Source: a virus
Strand: one strand, 5' to 3'
DNA length: 24,902 bases
Virus record (IMG/VR): IMGVR_UViG_3300037237_000040
Span: 1 to 24,902 of that record
The position numbers and the translations under genes were made by a program. Position 1 is the stretch's first letter. Every line of letters starts with the position of its first letter. This document shows positions 16,501-23,904 of the stretch, in pieces. The notes below the pieces were generated by a model. The model did not search any database, was not told where the DNA came from, and saw nothing but the letters and a program-made list of their open reading frames with translations.

Positions 16501-17258
16501 TCCGCGTCGATGATGGAGTTCACATTTCCGTCTATGGATCAGCGTCAAAGTCAATCACAGACGATACTCTTTATCCACTCTTTACTCATGAGGACGAGGA
16601 TTCTTCTGGGAATCAGCCACAGCCGGTCACGAGAGAAGGCGTAACGGTTTACCCGCCTGACGACACGCTTCCACAGCTTCAACGATTCTCCTTCAGTAAT
16701 GGTTACATGTACTATGACTACCAAGGAACCGATGGCAACCCACACACGCTAGTCTTCGATGAGGCAGCGATGGGATGGGTTGTGGATGCATCAAGTCCAC
16801 CAGCAACAATCCACGCATCGAATGAAGGTCAAAGCCAGCAAGGGGTATTGGTCGGATGCTCGGACGGCTCGGTACGCCAGCTAGCAAGTTCTGGAACAGA
16901 AGCAATCACAGGCATTGCAATGACTCCCGCGATAGGAGGACGTGGTTACAACCACACAGGAATGATGGTCTGCGAGTACAGTTCAACCAGTGCCGTCACT
17001 CTCAATATCTTGCCTGCCGACGAAGGAAACGGAAGCTATGGTCCTCCCACAATCACATTGCCTGCAACTGGAGGAACGCTGACTAAATACTGGTTTAGGC
17101 CGGGAGCGAACAAGTACAAACTCGCTTGGTTCAAGTTCTCAAGCACTGTTTCGTTTGTATTGAATTTTCAAGGCTGCATCGCATACCAAAAAAGCTGGGG
17201 CGATTCTGGTCAGTACGCACCAATTCCAATCTTCGGTGGAGCGGGAGGAGAGGGATGA
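13596..17258 (+). CDS. Large tail protein, nozzle/hub-like
   Basis: This is a 1220-aa protein with no signal peptide. The N-terminus (about 14-65) reads D-P-I-N-R-L-K-S-G-V ... VNIRAYARGG ... AVHSIRRLND, a pattern seen at the start of large beta-propeller tail proteins of podoviruses (packaged-DNA stabilisation or tail nozzle proteins). The centre is beta-rich, with a segment YVYRSSATGALSNPSP at about 661-676 common in such proteins. Near the end come HTLVFDEAAMGWVVD and GVLVGCSDGSVRQL (about 1050-1097), typical closing propeller strands. A role as the distal tail tube or hub follows from this and from its position between adaptor and fibre genes; it is not proven. GAAGG upstream serves as ribosome-binding site. 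Its stop overlaps the next ATG (ATGA). Confidence 0.6.
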   Translation: MALGPFDFKGFSVTDPINRLKSGVLTLAVNIRAYARGGITFRNLLTAAIYTLGAAVHSIRRLNDTTPAGPSSGYSIINGASTTLSLWNSVSGVLNVATGLSGNPISIVPFRPNASVRTEGYIGDSAPQGSVTLNTQYLGLNKFGPAGTPVNFVSNGMMKVSSTGICWKSGIKEPQLAPVISTQSSVIPFGVGGIGNLLATAIPWSNYLGMNSGYDYGETSGYPDPTPDGTAPFVVDVLNASFVTITLSGMANINGNAATVPTTLGPSTTATTSPGHYVMEMRTGTTPPPTATVVIGAFTDGNGNVIPAGVAPLYIPSVVDVGAVNGVLLGITVPYGAVSFQIGINTIGNNIPPGFAGNSGAFNLSGTVTTNALPSVVSILGKLTLSYWGDSPTSGAVSEYIWKNPDDPGGSGVPRSLSTAVGTATGNSFIFDASFGAAAVPPQLTGIPGLPGTDMITGISDVTVAMLWAQLTPESVVSGSLPVFASPITVPAPQNTNNTTYGNFNFCLTGNLYFPSGGNFTLVLGNKDDLIWGIGGGVTLVSATGELYQYNTGVVPTTLTSSTAQTPTLSDDGQTITVANGYPLLPRAYWKAGDGGKIQQTTVVVSVPAAGIYPIEIDYDFWYHSGRILLLMATPYAGAVTTDNPISIIPPLPSNVRQDTQYRYVYRSSATGALSNPSPESAAETIPVAANTITSLWSNDPQVDVVDYYRIDSVVGSFTYVATGPNDDLGTVVGTNTSISDSLTDTELGSQLLEYDNFEPFPSIDLPQKGIVNVSGGVITWVSGGAIGGAATGFNIRWLAGTEILIGSPTSLVYTFIARPTSGISVTIPNVPDGTNLAYEIPEPILAAQPLPYMWGPTDNINFAFAVGDPLRPGTLYWCKGSNLDSAPDTNQQDVTDPSEALVNGAIAGGLGVLFSIKRGWLILPSFANSTATATGTTGSTWTLQESSITRGLYIPRCVCVSGGGLIFFRVDDGVHISVYGSASKSITDDTLYPLFTHEDEDSSGNQPQPVTREGVTVYPPDDTLPQLQRFSFSNGYMYYDYQGTDGNPHTLVFDEAAMGWVVDASSPPATIHASNEGQSQQGVLVGCSDGSVRQLASSGTEAITGIAMTPAIGGRGYNHTGMMVCEYSSTSAVTLNILPADEGNGSYGPPTITLPATGGTLTKYWFRPGANKYKLAWFKFSSTVSFVLNFQGCIAYQKSWGDSGQYAPIPIFGGAGGEG

Positions 17259-17368
17259 AAAACCCAGTAACGCCAAGACGATGCTCACGTTGCGGAACGA
17301 TAGGGCATCAACCGTTTCCAGACAAACTGTGCCCTTCATGCACTAAGTGGCAGGAGAAGCAGAAGTGA
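17255..17368 (+). CDS. 37-aa zinc-ribbon protein
   Basis: ATG at 17255 overlaps the preceding stop and is served by a strong GGGAGGAGAGGG site inside the upstream gene. The peptide has two CxxC pairs (Cys10/13 and Cys26/29) separated by 12 residues, the usual spacing of a small zinc ribbon, with basic flanks (TPRR, KWQEKQK). The next gene overlaps its stop (GTGA). Zinc ribbons bind nucleic acid or protein; what this one does in a tail operon is unknown. Confidence 0.7.
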   Translation: MKNPVTPRRCSRCGTIGHQPFPDKLCPSCTKWQEKQK

Positions 17369-18042
17369 GCACAACTCCAACAATTGTCAATCGTTTTCCA
17401 TTTGAGCCTCATATCGCTGATATGCCGCCTCAGCAGCAGTACGTCATTCGCAATTTATGGAATGCTGTGTTTGATGCGCAGAGTGCAATACCGATCTTAA
17501 AGACCCAAATCGACGCGAACAAAAGTGCAATTTCAACGACAAACGAAACCGTAAATAACAACTCAAGCAGCGAAACAATCATCCAAGTGGTCGGAAGCGA
17601 CTATGGGACGGTAAACAACCAAACAGGAAACACGGTCTACGCTACAGCCCAGAGTGATGCGGGTGGGTTTGTCATCCTGTCTGACGCATCTCCTATCGCG
17701 GTAACCCTAACGGCGGCTCCGGTGATTACCATTCCTTGGGCGTGCTCATTTCTCAACTTGGGAGCAGGGACGGCAACGCTCACACCTGCGAGTGGAACAA
17801 TTTCCTATTATGGGCATATTGCTGCGGCATCCATGCCAATTATTCAAGGGTTTTATTCCATAGTTGCATTCGATGGAACTAATTTTTGGGCGGATTCTCT
17901 CCCAATCGCTACCTCTTTGACATTTGGAGCAGTGAAACCTGATAATTCAACCATCACTATAGCGGGAGGGGTTATAAGCGCTGTTGGGGGCGGAGGTTCT
18001 GCGCTGGACTTTTCACAGGGTTTCATGCTGATGGGCGGATAA
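17365..18042 (+). CDS. Short tail-fibre-like protein
   Basis: This is a 225-aa protein. GTG at 17365 is chosen for its GTGA overlap and the AGGAGAAG site at 17352-17359; an in-frame GTG at 17347 would leave no good site. The N-terminus has F-P-F-E-P-H-I-A-D-M and a helical segment (residues about 25-60), a possible trimeric coiled coil. It then continues with Gly/Thr/Ser-rich beta strands (AVTLTAAPVITIPW, ATLTPASGTISYYG, FDGTNFWADSLP), and ends in a glycine-rich stretch and LDFSQGFMLMGG. This fits a fibre or fibre-attachment protein. No family assigned. Confidence 0.6.
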   Translation: MSTTPTIVNRFPFEPHIADMPPQQQYVIRNLWNAVFDAQSAIPILKTQIDANKSAISTTNETVNNNSSSETIIQVVGSDYGTVNNQTGNTVYATAQSDAGGFVILSDASPIAVTLTAAPVITIPWACSFLNLGAGTATLTPASGTISYYGHIAAASMPIIQGFYSIVAFDGTNFWADSLPIATSLTFGAVKPDNSTITIAGGVISAVGGGGSALDFSQGFMLMGG

Positions 18043-18043
18043 G

Positions 18044-18370
18044 ATGCCAGCAACGATTCGAGTCCTCGCGCAGTTGTATCCAGCGGCAGGAGTAGAAACC
18101 GCCCTCTATACCTGCGCGACGACTTCAGTAGTGATTTCGACGTTGATGGTTGCTAATACAGCCGGGACAACAGACACAATCACCGTCCGTATCTGTATAG
18201 CAAATGCTGCGGATACCCCAAGTCAGCTTATTTTTAGTGGCACATCTGTAAGCCCAAATGGTGTACTAAGTTTGACTGCTGGCCTTACCTTAGCGAGCAC
18301 TGATGTCATTAAAGTGACTTCGGTCAATGGGACGTGTGCTTTCCAAGTATTCGGGCAGGAGAACAGCTAA
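18044..18370 (+). CDS. Small beta-sandwich virion protein
   Basis: This is a 108-aa protein starting one base after the previous stop. The pattern I-R-V-L-A-Q-L-Y-P-A-A ... L-Y-T ... VVISTLMVANTAGTTDTITVRICIA ... LTAGLTLASTDVIKV ... FQVFGQE is one seen in many small phage proteins carried among fibre genes, probably a decoration or fibre-associated beta sandwich. No enzymatic residues. Its stop overlaps the ATG of the long fibre gene (TAATG). Confidence 0.65.
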   Translation: MPATIRVLAQLYPAAGVETALYTCATTSVVISTLMVANTAGTTDTITVRICIANAADTPSQLIFSGTSVSPNGVLSLTAGLTLASTDVIKVTSVNGTCAFQVFGQENS

Positions 18371-21300
18371 TGGCTCTTGAAGCATATCCCGTATTTACCT
18401 CCTCGGTGGCCGTCAACGCCAACGCTGTTCAGGCGAGCGGTCTTGCCACGTCTACAGGGACTATTGCCTTTTCAGGTTCGAACATCACCATCAGTACCGC
18501 ACCCGGTGTGATTTCGTTTATTGGTGCTGCTGGAGGCGCTGCTTTCAGCCTGAACGCATCGACAGCAAGCGTCTCGCTAGTGGCTGGGGCAAACATCACC
18601 CTAAGCAGCAACGCGAGCACAATTACGATTGCTGGTCCAACCGTTCCAGCGGCTACCAACTTCAGTTTGAATGCCACTTCTTCAAGTGCGTCAATCTCTG
18701 CCGGGGCGGGAATCGGAATTGGGCAGGCTGCAAGCACGATTACGATTTCAGCTTCTAACCAGACTTCCAGCCTGAGCTACGTCGCCGCTTTTGGAACCGC
18801 CGCTGCGACCAGCACGGGTACCATCGTTCTCGTCGCTGGTGCAAATATCACACTGAATACGGGAGCCAGCAGCATTACAATCATTGGCCCTGCTGCGGCT
18901 GGAGCAACCAATTTTAGTTTGAATGGATCATCGAGTAGCGTGTCTCTAGTCACGGGCGCGGGGATTTCCTTTGCCAGCGGCGCAAGCAGCATCACGATTC
19001 AGGCGACAAACAATTCCACAGTTCTAAGTTCGCTGCAGATTTCTTCAGGCAACACCGCTGGAGTGACTACCAACATCACATCTGGCGGGATAACGCTTGT
19101 TGGCGGAAACAATATCACGCTTTCTCAGTCTCTTCAGGTCATCACTATTTCAGGGCCTGCAGTTCCAGCAGCAACCAATTTTTCGCTGAATGGTTCGTCA
19201 TCAAGTGTGTCTCTGGTGACTGGGGCTGGAATTAGCTTTGTTTCGAACGCAAGCACTATCACAATCTCCGCTCTAAATCAGACCTCGACCCTGAGCTACG
19301 TTCAGTCACTAAATGGCTCATCGGGGATTATGTCCGTCTCGGCTGGAGCGGGAATCGGAATCGGCAACGCGGGAAATACGATTACCGTTTCCGCATCAAG
19401 CTACTCGACACTTGTCTCGATCACCACTGCGGTAGGCGGCGCAACTTCAGGCACCGCAAACACGGCATCATCTTCTGCCTTTGGATTGGTTGCCGGGAAC
19501 AACATCACCCTCAGCCAACTGTCAACAAATCCATCCGTGACGATCATTGGCCCAGCAGTCCCAGCGGCGACCAACTTTGTCCTCAATGGCACTTCTTCCA
19601 GCGCTTCGATTTCGGCTGGCGCGGGAATTGGTATCGGGCAAGCCGGAAGTACCATCACAATCTCTGCATCGGTTCAGACATTTTCACAATCCCTTACTGC
19701 CATTGGAAATACGACAAGCAGTTCGGCAGGAACATTCTCTGGGCTGTTGAACTTCTCGGGTGCCGGTATCGCATCTGTTGGCGTGGGTGCAGGCAGTGTT
19801 ACGATCTCCGTTCCGGCACCCCCGACAGCCACAAACTTCAGCTTGAACGGATCAAGCTCCAGCGTCTCGCTGGTTGCAAGCAACGGCATTGCCTTCAACT
19901 CCGGTGCAAGCAGCATCAGCATGTCTTACTCAGGGACTTCGAACTTCACGGGGTTCAGTTTTAGCGGAAACACAACGACAGCGGCAGGAAGTAGCGCGAC
20001 AGCATTTAGTGGTAATAGCATCCTTCTCAGCGTAGCTGGGATTCTGTCTATGTCGGGGACCACGAATGCCAGCGGTGGAACTGTGACGCTCTCGGTCCCA
20101 TCTCCTGCTGCAACAAATGTCGTTACCAGCCTCAATGGATCAAACGGTAGCATATCGATCTCGGCAGGCGCTGGGATTGGCATAGGGAATGCTGCTTCAA
20201 CGATCACCATTTCAGCCAGCAATCAGACAAGCAGCCTCAGTTATGTTGCGGCATTGGGCACGGGTGCGGCGACTTCGACGGGCACCATCGTACTGGCAGC
20301 AGGAGCTAATATCTCTTTGGCTACCGCTGCAAGCACGATCAGCATTTCGGCTTCGAACCAGACAAGTTCTCTCGCCTATGTGTCGTCACTCAACGGCTCC
20401 AGCGGTTTGATGTCCATCTCAGCCGGGGCAAATATTGGGATTGGCAACGCGGCAAACACGGTTACCATCTCTGCGTCCAGCTATTCGACGCTCGTTTCAA
20501 TCTCAAGTGCCGCAGGGGGAGCTACACTCGGCACGGCAAACACAGCTTCCTCGTCCGCATTCCCATTCCTTGCTGGATCGAACATTACCCTCAGCCAGAA
20601 CTCGACTTCTCCAGCCATCACGATCATCGGGCCAACTCCGGGCGCTGGCGCTTCGGTGCTCACGACTATTACTTCAACATTGGGAGGCGCAACTTCTGGA
20701 ACGGTCAATACGGCCTCTTCAAGCGCGTTTGCTTTGGTGGCAGGCAGCAATATCACCCTGAGCCAAAATTCCACAAGTCCGAACATCACGATTCAGGGCG
20801 CATCAGGCGCAGCGGCGACTATCAGCCTTGTCCAGAATTATCCTCTGAATCAGGCGGGAGGCGAGGTAGTTTCCGCCACAGGCACAGTTAGCGCTATCGG
20901 TAGCTCCCTGCTGCTGCAGAGGCTCTATGTTCCAGCCTTGCTAAACCTTACTGAAGTTGATCTGGCGTTGGGAATCACTTTCCCTTCGTCAAGTCAGGGT
21001 GCTGGCACACTTAGCCAGTCGTTCATTCTGTACTCCATCGTAGGCGGCACGGCGCTTTCTTCCGTTCTGAGCATTTCAGGAACTTCGGCATGGACAACAG
21101 GACTCACAACCGTAATCGGTTCTATCTCTTTGACTGAATTTCAAGGTGGCTGGTCTGCGGCGCAGATTCACCCAATGACCTTCGCATCGACTTCCATTGC
21201 GGCGGGCGAGTATGTGGTTGGACACTTGCTCAACTTTGCTCAGGTGTCGAGCACATGGACTGTCGCGCTTTACGGTGCTATGGAGAGTCTTGCTCAATCC

Positions 21301-21963
21301 ACTTCGATCACCGCTTTCACAGCCTCTCCAACGGCGGCTAACGCACTGTCTTCTGGTGGTTTGGCTGGTGGGTCTGTACACACAGCTTCTTCGTCTTCTT
21401 CGCTTACGGCATGGTCTGCCGCACCGACAGGCATGAGCGCAATGTCGTCCAGCGGCCTAGTAGCCTTCGGTTCATCGAAGTCTTTCATCACCGCAGCCAA
21501 TTCAACAACAGGTTTGTTCCTTGGCGCATCAGCGGGCAGTGTCAGCGTTTCTGGGCTGGGGTCGGCGGCTACCACAGTATCCCTAGTCACCACGGCTGGC
21601 TCGTTCCATTCCGCTTCCGGTTCTGGCGCTGTCATGAGTAACGCGGGCACCGCCGCTTTCGCTGGGTTCTTGGGCAGCGGTGGTTTGTCCGCTGGATCAT
21701 TCCATACCGCTACCGGATCTGTTGCGGCCATCAGCAATGCGGGAACGGCACAAATCAATCCGCTCTACCCAACGATCCCAAGTTTCGTTTATATTGGAAC
21801 TGGATCGTCTACGGGCGCAAATGCCGCTTTACCCAGTTGCTTCATTGCGGGAATCATGAGCACAGGAGCAGCCCCGGCCTCTATTGCGCTGTCTACGACG
21901 GCCCTGACGTTCAGCGGTACAGCCGTGAACGCGCAGCCGTGGATGGCGATGATAGGAAGCTAA
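18370..21963 (+). CDS. Long repetitive tail fibre
   Basis: This is a 1197-aa protein built almost only of Ser, Ala, Thr, Gly, Ile and Val. ATG at 18370 overlaps the upstream stop (TAATG); the earlier in-frame ATG at 18334 lies within the previous gene. Residues about 50-815 are repeated fibre units with the core SLNGSSSSVSLVxGxGI ... STITISA, often joined by PAATN. The C-terminal third differs: a beta-rich block (NLTEVDLALGITFPSSSQGAG to AGEYVVGHLLNFAQ), Gly/Ser-rich spacers with recurring GS(F/V)HTA, and a final globular-looking region (LYPTIPSFVYIGTG ... PWMAMIGS) that may bind the receptor. It is probably trimeric, extending from the phage tail to the host surface. It contains no cysteine until near the end. 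Confidence 0.75.
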   Translation: MALEAYPVFTSSVAVNANAVQASGLATSTGTIAFSGSNITISTAPGVISFIGAAGGAAFSLNASTASVSLVAGANITLSSNASTITIAGPTVPAATNFSLNATSSSASISAGAGIGIGQAASTITISASNQTSSLSYVAAFGTAAATSTGTIVLVAGANITLNTGASSITIIGPAAAGATNFSLNGSSSSVSLVTGAGISFASGASSITIQATNNSTVLSSLQISSGNTAGVTTNITSGGITLVGGNNITLSQSLQVITISGPAVPAATNFSLNGSSSSVSLVTGAGISFVSNASTITISALNQTSTLSYVQSLNGSSGIMSVSAGAGIGIGNAGNTITVSASSYSTLVSITTAVGGATSGTANTASSSAFGLVAGNNITLSQLSTNPSVTIIGPAVPAATNFVLNGTSSSASISAGAGIGIGQAGSTITISASVQTFSQSLTAIGNTTSSSAGTFSGLLNFSGAGIASVGVGAGSVTISVPAPPTATNFSLNGSSSSVSLVASNGIAFNSGASSISMSYSGTSNFTGFSFSGNTTTAAGSSATAFSGNSILLSVAGILSMSGTTNASGGTVTLSVPSPAATNVVTSLNGSNGSISISAGAGIGIGNAASTITISASNQTSSLSYVAALGTGAATSTGTIVLAAGANISLATAASTISISASNQTSSLAYVSSLNGSSGLMSISAGANIGIGNAANTVTISASSYSTLVSISSAAGGATLGTANTASSSAFPFLAGSNITLSQNSTSPAITIIGPTPGAGASVLTTITSTLGGATSGTVNTASSSAFALVAGSNITLSQNSTSPNITIQGASGAAATISLVQNYPLNQAGGEVVSATGTVSAIGSSLLLQRLYVPALLNLTEVDLALGITFPSSSQGAGTLSQSFILYSIVGGTALSSVLSISGTSAWTTGLTTVIGSISLTEFQGGWSAAQIHPMTFASTSIAAGEYVVGHLLNFAQVSSTWTVALYGAMESLAQSTSITAFTASPTAANALSSGGLAGGSVHTASSSSSLTAWSAAPTGMSAMSSSGLVAFGSSKSFITAANSTTGLFLGASAGSVSVSGLGSAATTVSLVTTAGSFHSASGSGAVMSNAGTAAFAGFLGSGGLSAGSFHTATGSVAAISNAGTAQINPLYPTIPSFVYIGTGSSTGANAALPSCFIAGIMSTGAAPASIALSTTALTFSGTAVNAQPWMAMIGS
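18523..20810 (+). repeat. Degenerate protein-level repeats in the fibre gene
   Basis: About eight units of irregular length, roughly 250-400 bases, begin near 18541, 18661, 18911, 19179, 19576, 19838, 20127 and 20387. Each starts with an S-L-N-G/A-S/T-S strand. The unit ISAGAGIGIGNAASTITISA recurs with small changes near 18690, 19340, 19610, 20158 and 20415. DNA copies differ widely at synonymous positions. Confidence 0.7.
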
Positions 21964-22602
21964 ATGGCGAATGTCACCTTCAACAACACGAACTCTCCAA
22001 CCACCGTAGCAGCGTCTTCTCTCAGCCACGCTTATTCAGTCACCGCAGGACAGTCGAATCTATGCGCGTTTGCTGTTTTGCTTTTCGCTGGTACGACCCC
22101 CTCCATCACATCCGTAACTTATGGTGGGGCGGCAATGACCTCTTGTGGGGCGGCTTTCACCCAATCAGGTGCTGTCTTCTATCTCCAAGCGTTCTATTTG
22201 CCGAATCCACTCACAGGTTCAAATACTTTGGCAGTTACCGGATCTGCTGGAGTAGCCGAAATCTATGCAAATGTGGTGTCTTTTTACAACGTCAACCAGA
22301 CAACTCCCGTAAGACCCGCCACCTACACCACAGGGAGTACAGCAACCGGGAGCATAACTAACTCCATCCCCTCAGCAACAACAGACATCACTATTGGGGT
22401 AGTTGGAGATACGTCAGGCGCATTATCCACAAATCAGACGATTGACGGAGGAACCGGAGTCACTGCTAATAGTGACCACTGCACCACACCGGCCAGCACA
22501 ATCACTGATACATGGTCTGGTGGTACAGGAGGCAACTTGACGGCTATCGGATTCTCAGTTCAACCTTTTGTTCCGCCTCCAATCTTTATGATAGCGAGAT
22601 GA
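21964..22602 (+). CDS. Beta-sandwich tail/adhesion protein
   Basis: This is a 212-aa protein whose ATG directly follows the fibre stop. It carries the pattern SVTYGGAAMTSCG ... FYLQAFYLPNPLTGSNTLAVT ... ANVVSFYNVNQTTPV, found in many secreted and phage adhesion-type beta sandwiches. A second half of similar strands follows (ATTDITIGVVGD ... GGNLTAIGFSVQ). Three cysteines. No signal peptide, which fits a virion rather than a secreted protein. It may cap or decorate the fibre. The stop overlaps the glycosyltransferase start (ATGA). Confidence 0.6.
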   Translation: MANVTFNNTNSPTTVAASSLSHAYSVTAGQSNLCAFAVLLFAGTTPSITSVTYGGAAMTSCGAAFTQSGAVFYLQAFYLPNPLTGSNTLAVTGSAGVAEIYANVVSFYNVNQTTPVRPATYTTGSTATGSITNSIPSATTDITIGVVGDTSGALSTNQTIDGGTGVTANSDHCTTPASTITDTWSGGTGGNLTAIGFSVQPFVPPPIFMIAR

Positions 22603-23315
22603 GAAAATTTGCGCTCAAATCCGATGTGGAAGTAGGATTCCACAATAAAAACCTCGACCAGTCCATTCAACGGCTGCATCGCGGTGAGACTTACAAGAAT
22701 CTCTCGACTGTGTGGATCACAGTGACGCGGGGGACGCTTAAATGCAAGGTTGTGTCGAACTGGATGTCCATGATGAAGCCGATGAATCAGCCATTTTTCG
22801 GACCTATATTCATTGAGAATGAAGAGGTGGGAGTTGGATACCAGAAGGCATTCGATATGGTGCTCGATCATCACGAACTGAGCAAGTGGAAGTATATCCT
22901 CACAGTAGAAGAGGACAATCTCCCGCCCCAAGATGGGCTGATGAAACTTTACGAATCCATCAAGGGATACGATTGCGTAGGCGGTCTCTACTGGACGAAG
23001 GGTGAAAACGGCCAGCCAATGATTTATGGTGATCCGTCTGTCATGCCACGCAACTTCGTTCCCCAAGTTCCAAAACCGGATACCGTACAACATTGCAATG
23101 GGCTGGGTATGGGATTTAATCTGTGGCGTATCGAGTCTTTCAAGACTAAACTGAAAGACATGCCAAAGCCGTGGTTCAAGACCGTGCAGGAAATAGGAAA
23201 AGGCTTCACTCAGGACTTAGCGTTCTTCCATGAGGCGGCGGGTTACGGTTATAAGGTGGCTTGCGATACGAAGGTAAAAGTAGGCCATCTGGCCGATGAT
23301 GGGATGGTTTGGTAA
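22599..23315 (+). CDS. GT-A-type glycosyltransferase
   Basis: This is a 238-aa protein starting at ATG 22599 (ATGA overlap). The layout is that of family-2-like transferases: an early strand (TVWITVTRG, 37-45), F-I-E-N-E-E (71-76), a helix, then strand YILTVEEDN with E-E-D-N at 104-107 in the place of the metal-binding DxD motif, P-P-x-D-G-L-M-K-L, V-G-G-L-Y-W (128-132), a G-L-G-M-G-F-N-L-W acceptor-side segment (168-176), Q-D-L-A-F-F (205-210) and a late V-G-H (228-230). It would move a sugar from a nucleotide donor, in the cytoplasm. Position right after the fibre genes suggests glycosylation of a virion protein or host glycan change; the acceptor is unknown. Confidence 0.75.
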   Translation: MRKFALKSDVEVGFHNKNLDQSIQRLHRGETYKNLSTVWITVTRGTLKCKVVSNWMSMMKPMNQPFFGPIFIENEEVGVGYQKAFDMVLDHHELSKWKYILTVEEDNLPPQDGLMKLYESIKGYDCVGGLYWTKGENGQPMIYGDPSVMPRNFVPQVPKPDTVQHCNGLGMGFNLWRIESFKTKLKDMPKPWFKTVQEIGKGFTQDLAFFHEAAGYGYKVACDTKVKVGHLADDGMVW

Positions 23316-23786
23316 ATGAAAAAGAAAAAGCTGGAAACGGTAACTTTGCTGGACTTGGCGACTACATCCTTCGACCTCAACAAGACTTGGCCCTATGCTT
23401 CTGGTTCTGTGAAGGAAATCGTCTGTAATCACAAGCTGGAATACATCCCCGCAAAACTGCGTTACGGCTTCATGGAAGAGGCGTGGCGGGTTTTGGAAGT
23501 AGGCGGGAAGATGACCGTGGTGGTCTGCTACTGGAGTTCACCAAGGGCCATCCAAGACCCAGCGCTCGAATGGCCTCCGATGTGCGAGCAGTCGTTTCTT
23601 TTCTTCAATAGAGGCTGGCGTGAAGGGCAGAATTTGTCAAAGATCAAGTGCGACTTCGACTTCGGATATGGGTACCAAGTGGACCCCGAAACAGCTTCTC
23701 GAAGCACGGAAAGTCAGGCATTCTGGATCAAACACTACATCAATACGGCAGCGGATTTACAGATTACGTTGACCAAGAGAGCATAG
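23316..23786 (+). CDS. Methyltransferase-like protein lacking the SAM-binding start
   Basis: This is a 156-aa protein whose ATG follows the glycosyltransferase stop directly. Residues about 10-75 match the second half of a class I SAM methyltransferase core (type 11): D-x-N-K-T-W-P-Y-A-S-G-S-V-K-E-I, H-K-L-E-Y-I, then F-M-E-E-A-W-R-V-L-E-V-G-G-K-M. After that come S-P-R-A-I-Q-D-P and S-F-L-F-F-N-R-G-W. The glycine-rich motif I that binds SAM should come before this and is absent; the protein starts only nine residues ahead of LLDL. No in-frame extension exists upstream beyond the preceding gene's stop. It could be a short family member, a pseudo-enzyme, or a partner subunit. Pairing with the glycosyltransferase suggests methylated-sugar modification. 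Confidence 0.6.
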   Translation: MKKKKLETVTLLDLATTSFDLNKTWPYASGSVKEIVCNHKLEYIPAKLRYGFMEEAWRVLEVGGKMTVVVCYWSSPRAIQDPALEWPPMCEQSFLFFNRGWREGQNLSKIKCDFDFGYGYQVDPETASRSTESQAFWIKHYINTAADLQITLTKRA

Positions 23787-23799
23787 AGAAAGAGAACTA

Positions 23800-23827
23800 T
23801 TGCACTATCTGTCTTTTGCGGTACAAT
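23800..23827 (+). promoter_or_regulatory. Probable sigma70-type promoter
   Basis: TTGCAC (23800-23805) and TACAAT (23822-23827) are separated by 16 bases, close to the sigma70 consensus, in one of the longest gene-free gaps here (119 bases). It would drive the genes from 23905 onward. Confidence 0.5.
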
Positions 23828-23904
23828 GATGGATGTTGGTATGGCGACCGGGAGCTAGTCATACTTCTATTGGATGCTGTTTATTCCAAGGAGGTTACAC
23901 TCTC

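Noticed and set aside
18429-20789. Several minus-strand ORFs of 72-102 aa opposite the fibre gene
   Set aside because: They mirror the low-complexity Ser/Ala/Thr codons and resemble one another only because the fibre repeats; no ribosome-binding sites or domains.
18523-20810. Repeats considered as a CRISPR array or a DNA tandem repeat
   Set aside because: Units vary in length, lie in one open frame, and are conserved in protein but not DNA.
23827-23859. A 10-codon ORF (MMDVGMATGS) downstream of the promoter at 23800-23827
   Set aside because: Too short, lacks a ribosome-binding site, and overlaps the candidate promoter; more likely untranslated leader.
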